DNA of 8,200 nt from Bacteroidales bacterium (lineage in GTDB: Bacteria > Bacteroidota > Bacteroidia > Bacteroidales > UBA10428). The DNA lies in the NCBI GenBank assembly GCA_003508755.1, contig DNTK01000124.1:1342-9541 (forward strand). The letters are read 5' to 3'. Position numbers and translations under genes: made by a program. The notes beneath the pieces are model-generated. The model searched no databases, was not told where the DNA came from, and saw only the letters and a list, made by a program, of their open reading frames with translations. This document shows, piece by piece, positions 5,625 through 8,200 of this stretch (within the stretch, counting starts at the first letter, position 1; each line of letters opens with the position of its first letter).

Positions 5625-7010
5625 ATGAAAGGTGAACCAGAAAATATTGATCACTTGTTTGCTGAGGAACTGAAGGGATTTTCTCCTACCCCGCCAGAAG
5701 GCGCCTGGAAAAGCATCGAGCAAAGAATGGCTGCTCAGCAAACACGAAAAATACCATTGTATTACTACCGCATTGCAGCTGGTCTGGCAGCTTTAATTAG
5801 CATTGGCTCCCTGGCGTTTCTATTCTTTGCGAAAGCTCCTGAACTTCCTGCAGAAATGGTTGTTGATGCAAACAATGACACTCCATCAACTGCCATCAAA
5901 AACACCACACAGGCTCTAAATAAAAAAGAAGCTTCTTTTCAGGAGAATATCGAACAAAACAGAAGTGAATTGAGCCTATCTGGCGAGTCTGAAACAATTG
6001 GTTCAACAGCCTCCTTTAATGCCAATAACACCTTACCTGTAAAAGAAACAACCTCCATTTTATACGCTAAAGAAGATAAGAGTTCTGGTATGAAAAAAGT
6101 TGAACGGGAAAGGATCGAAATTATTTTATCCAGCAATCAGGAAGAAAAAGAACTTATTATACATGAGGATTCCGAAAAGTATTCCGAAAGTTACCTTGCT
6201 TTTCTTTCCGAGTTCGAAGATTTCGAAGACAAAAAACAATCATACAGCAAATGGGCTGTTGGTGGACAAGCCGGCCCCCAGTATTCGTACCGGAACGTGA
6301 CCACCGGAACAGCCTCCCAAGAGTTTGTCGACCTCTATAATCAGTCGGAAAATGGCATCGTTGCCTATGCCGGGGGTGTAAGTTTTGCCTTTAAGCCTGC
6401 AAAAAGACTTTCAATTCAATCCGGAGTATATTATTCGAAAATTGGTCAAACCACTACTGCTCAATTTGTTCAGCCTTATTACAATGAGTTTGCCGGAATA
6501 GATGGATTTCCGAATCAAGGAAGCAATATTTCAACACCACCTGAAATCAGGGTGTCTACATCCATGGGATCGGTCGATGGAAAAGAACCGCTATTAGCAG
6601 GTTCAGAAGAACAGAACAGACTAAGAGAAGCGGAGTTTATTGAGCAATATGCCGATGTGAAGAATGTAAATCAATATTTGGAGTTCCTTGAGGTTCCGCT
6701 TATTGCCAGGTATGCCATCATCGATCGTAAATTTGATTTTCACTTGCTTGGAGGCTTTAGTACCAACTTCCTGGTAGCCAGTCCGGTTTACCTCGATAAT
6801 GGAAAATACCTGAACCAAACAGAAGGGATAAATAAAGTTAATTACAGCAGTACGGTTGGTTTGGGTGTTGGGTATAATTTCTCATCCCGGTTCCTGTTTA
6901 GCATCGAACCTCAGTTTAAGTATTACTTAAACAAGGTAAACAGTGATGAGACTACCAACGTTCACCCCTATTCGTTTGGAGTTTTTACTGGAATTACCTA
7001 TTCATTCTAA
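5625..7010 (+). CDS. Probable dual membrane-spanning anti-sigma factor with outer-membrane beta-barrel
   Basis: This 461-residue protein has an unusual order of parts. Residues 1-44 are a cytoplasmic segment without a signal peptide, with the pattern IDHLFAEELKGFSPTPPEGAW seen at the start of such Bacteroidota proteins. Residues about 47-69 are one inner-membrane helix (AAGLAALISIGSLAFLFFA). Residues about 70-207 are a polar, Ser/Glu/Asn/Lys-rich periplasmic linker. Residues about 208-461 are an outer-membrane barrel of the PorT/OmpW-like kind, starting WAVGGQAGPQYSYR, with alternating strands and the C-terminal beta-signal ending TGITYSF. The 3-bp gap to the ECF sigma gene indicates co-expression. 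This matches the Dma proteins reported from Bacteroides thetaiotaomicron, in which one chain joins both membranes and holds a sigma factor. The anti-sigma role here is inferred from architecture and position; the architecture itself is clear. Confidence 0.82.
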   Translation: MKGEPENIDHLFAEELKGFSPTPPEGAWKSIEQRMAAQQTRKIPLYYYRIAAGLAALISIGSLAFLFFAKAPELPAEMVVDANNDTPSTAIKNTTQALNKKEASFQENIEQNRSELSLSGESETIGSTASFNANNTLPVKETTSILYAKEDKSSGMKKVERERIEIILSSNQEEKELIIHEDSEKYSESYLAFLSEFEDFEDKKQSYSKWAVGGQAGPQYSYRNVTTGTASQEFVDLYNQSENGIVAYAGGVSFAFKPAKRLSIQSGVYYSKIGQTTTAQFVQPYYNEFAGIDGFPNQGSNISTPPEIRVSTSMGSVDGKEPLLAGSEEQNRLREAEFIEQYADVKNVNQYLEFLEVPLIARYAIIDRKFDFHLLGGFSTNFLVASPVYLDNGKYLNQTEGINKVNYSSTVGLGVGYNFSSRFLFSIEPQFKYYLNKVNSDETTNVHPYSFGVFTGITYSF

Positions 7011-7092
7011 CAACAATTTTTTCTTTTGAATGCCGCATTGAAATAGTTGGAATAAACTACTTGCAAAACATGCACTGCACCTAAAATTTGCC

Positions 7093-7100
7093 TATTTTTG
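7093..7100 (+). promoter_or_regulatory. -7 promoter element of the lytic transglycosylase gene
   Basis: TATTTTTG is an exact match to TAnnTTTG and lies 22 nt before the ATG at 7123. The nearest upstream TTG (7061-7063) is 29 nt away, longer than the usual spacing, so the -33 part is weak. The rest of the 112-bp gap (7011-7122) shows only a 5-bp hairpin (TAGTT/AACTA, 7044-7059) without a T-run and no clear terminator for the sigma operon. Confidence 0.45.
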
Positions 7101-7122
7101 TCGCTTAAAAAATTTTAGGGTT

Positions 7123-8055
7123 ATGAGTAAATTGGTAAAAAGGCAAGGAGTTGTGTGGTCGATTTCAGGTATAATCGCAGTGATGGCAATATTCCTATTA
7201 ACGATAAGCTCAGATTGCGACAGCAGCAATACAATTATCTCCGACACGCAAATTGCACCCTCAAACCCACCCATACCAGACACCTTTAGTTTTTGTGGTG
7301 AGCGCATTCCATTAGAATTCTTCGATGTCAGAGAATCGTTGGAACGCGAGCTGCTGGTAAATACCTATTACCACTCACAGACCATTTTACTGATAAAAAA
7401 AGCAAACCGCTTTTTTCCTGAGATTGAACCAATTCTAAAAGAACACAATATACCAGACGACTTTAAATACCTGGCTGTAGCCGAAAGTGGCCTGGCTAAT
7501 GTCGTATCCCCGTCAAGAGCTGTTGGATTCTGGCAATTACTAGAAGGTACTGCAAAAGACTACGGACTAGAAGTAAATGAAGAGGTCGACGAACGATACC
7601 ATCTGGAAAAAGCGACAATAGCTGCTTGTAACTATTTAAACGAATCGTATAAAAAATATAACAACTGGACCCTGGCGGCCGCCTCTTATAATGTTGGGCG
7701 GAAAGGAGTTGATCGGCAAATTTCCAGGCAAAAAGAAACCGATTATTACAACCTCCTTTTTAATGAAGAAACCGCTCGCTATGTCTACCGCATAATAGCT
7801 TTAAAATTGGTCATCACGGATCCTGAAAAGTATAATTTCATCCTTGATAAAGAAGATTTATATGAACCCATATCCTATAAAGAAATAAAGGTAGACACCC
7901 CTGTTGACAGCTGGGCCGATTTTGCACAGAAACACCATACCAACTATAAAATCCTGAAGTTGCTTAATCCGTGGTTGCGCGACAAGCAACTTACCAACAA
8001 ACTAAACAAGGATTATGTTATTAGGGTACCCCGAAAAAAAGCAAGAAAAATTTAA
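7123..8055 (+). CDS. Membrane-anchored lytic murein transglycosylase (SLT domain, MltD-like)
   Basis: The enzyme cleaves the MurNAc-GlcNAc bond of peptidoglycan with formation of a 1,6-anhydro end, acting in the periplasm. It has 310 residues. A hydrophobic N-terminal segment (about 11-30) is a signal peptide or anchor. Cys32 follows it, but the context SSDC is a poor lipobox, so lipoprotein status is doubtful. The SLT domain spans about 100-230. Glu121 in the ES motif (AVAESGLANVVSPSRAVGFW) is the expected catalytic acid, followed by the family's GFWQL box and AAASYNVGRKGV (185-196). The C-terminus (about 260-305, SWADFAQKHHTNYKILKLLN to YVIRVPR) looks like one degenerate LysM-type peptidoglycan-binding unit; E. 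coli MltD carries LysM repeats. The ATG at 7123 follows a -7 element. The following uvrA starts 23 bp after the stop and may be co-transcribed. Confidence 0.9.
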   Translation: MSKLVKRQGVVWSISGIIAVMAIFLLTISSDCDSSNTIISDTQIAPSNPPIPDTFSFCGERIPLEFFDVRESLERELLVNTYYHSQTILLIKKANRFFPEIEPILKEHNIPDDFKYLAVAESGLANVVSPSRAVGFWQLLEGTAKDYGLEVNEEVDERYHLEKATIAACNYLNESYKKYNNWTLAAASYNVGRKGVDRQISRQKETDYYNLLFNEETARYVYRIIALKLVITDPEKYNFILDKEDLYEPISYKEIKVDTPVDSWADFAQKHHTNYKILKLLNPWLRDKQLTNKLNKDYVIRVPRKKARKI

Positions 8056-8078
8056 TTAATTACTGAGGCAGAAACAGA

Positions 8079-8200
8079 GTGGATCAAGATAACAAAATAG
8101 GGGTATTCGGTGCAAGGGTACACAATTTAAAAAACATAGATGTTGACATTCCCCGCGACAAGCTAACTGTTATTACCGGCTTAAGTGGCAGTGGAAAGTC
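8079..8200 (+). CDS. uvrA: UvrABC excinuclease subunit A, N-terminal fragment (cut by window edge)
   Basis: Forty codons are present before the window ends. They read VDQDNKIGVFGARVHNLKNI and then DVDIPRDKLTVITGLSGSGK. The G-A-R-x-H-N-L-K-N pattern followed by a Walker A motif GLSGSGKS (from residue 34) is diagnostic of the start of UvrA, the damage-sensing ATPase of nucleotide excision repair. An in-frame TGA at 8064 leaves GTG 8079 as the only reasonable start codon; no ATG is available. The full protein is normally about 930-950 residues, so only about 4 percent is visible. Confidence 0.93.
   Translation, partial: MDQDNKIGVFGARVHNLKNIDVDIPRDKLTVITGLSGSGK

Noticed and set aside
7044..7074. 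Short inverted repeats after the beta-barrel gene as a terminator
   Set aside because: The stems are 4-5 bp and no T-run follows.
7123..7220. Lipoprotein signal in the transglycosylase
   Set aside because: Cys32 is preceded by SSD, and Asp at -1 does not fit a lipobox; a plain anchor or signal peptide is more likely.
1..8200. CRISPR array, insertion sequence, tRNA or rRNA
   Set aside because: No spaced direct repeats, transposase motifs or RNA gene folds were seen on either strand.

Overview
The window looks like a chromosomal segment of a Bacteroidota bacterium, perhaps Marinilabiliales or a relative (the order is a guess from general resemblance, not tested). Reasons: AT-leaning base composition, almost no Shine-Dalgarno sequences, exact matches to the Bacteroidota -7 promoter element TAnnTTTG, and an ECF sigma gene paired with a beta-barrel gene of a kind typical of this phylum. 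Two gene groups diverge from a regulatory region at about 4509-5066.

Left half, minus strand: a four-gene operon reading ABC ATPase (4508-3813), FtsX/MacB-type permease (3820-2591), second permease (2579-1323) and MacA-like periplasmic adaptor (1299-178). Overlaps or short gaps join the genes, and a rho-independent terminator (115-85) follows them. Together they should form a tripartite efflux or export pump of the MacAB kind, with the ATPase and permease on separate chains and two different permeases. No TolC-type outer-membrane gene is in the window. Upstream is a near-perfect sigma-54 -24/-12 promoter (4555-4541). It predicts a start of transcription about 21 nt before the ATG at 4508. About 100-125 bp further upstream lies a phased set of GAACA/TGTTC half-sites (4622-4660), where an enhancer for an NtrC-family activator would be expected. 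The operon is therefore probably switched on by a sigma-54-dependent response regulator encoded elsewhere.

Middle: between that enhancer and the sigma gene is a small minus-strand ORF (4865-4713) for a 50-residue peptide with an N-terminal hydrophobic segment, and an imperfect palindrome at 4965-4987.

Right half, plus strand: an ECF sigma factor (about 5067-5621) is followed after 3 bp by a 461-residue protein (5625-7010). That protein has a short cytoplasmic N-terminus, one inner-membrane helix, a long polar periplasmic linker and a C-terminal outer-membrane beta-barrel. This is the architecture of dual membrane-spanning anti-sigma factors reported from Bacteroides, so the pair is probably an envelope-sensing switch. 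Next come a membrane-anchored lytic transglycosylase of the MltD/Slt kind (7123-8055) behind its own -7 element, and the first 40 codons of uvrA (from GTG 8079), cut by the window edge.

The main interest is the regulation: a sigma-54-controlled efflux operon and an ECF/two-membrane anti-sigma pair back to back, both plausibly concerned with the cell envelope.
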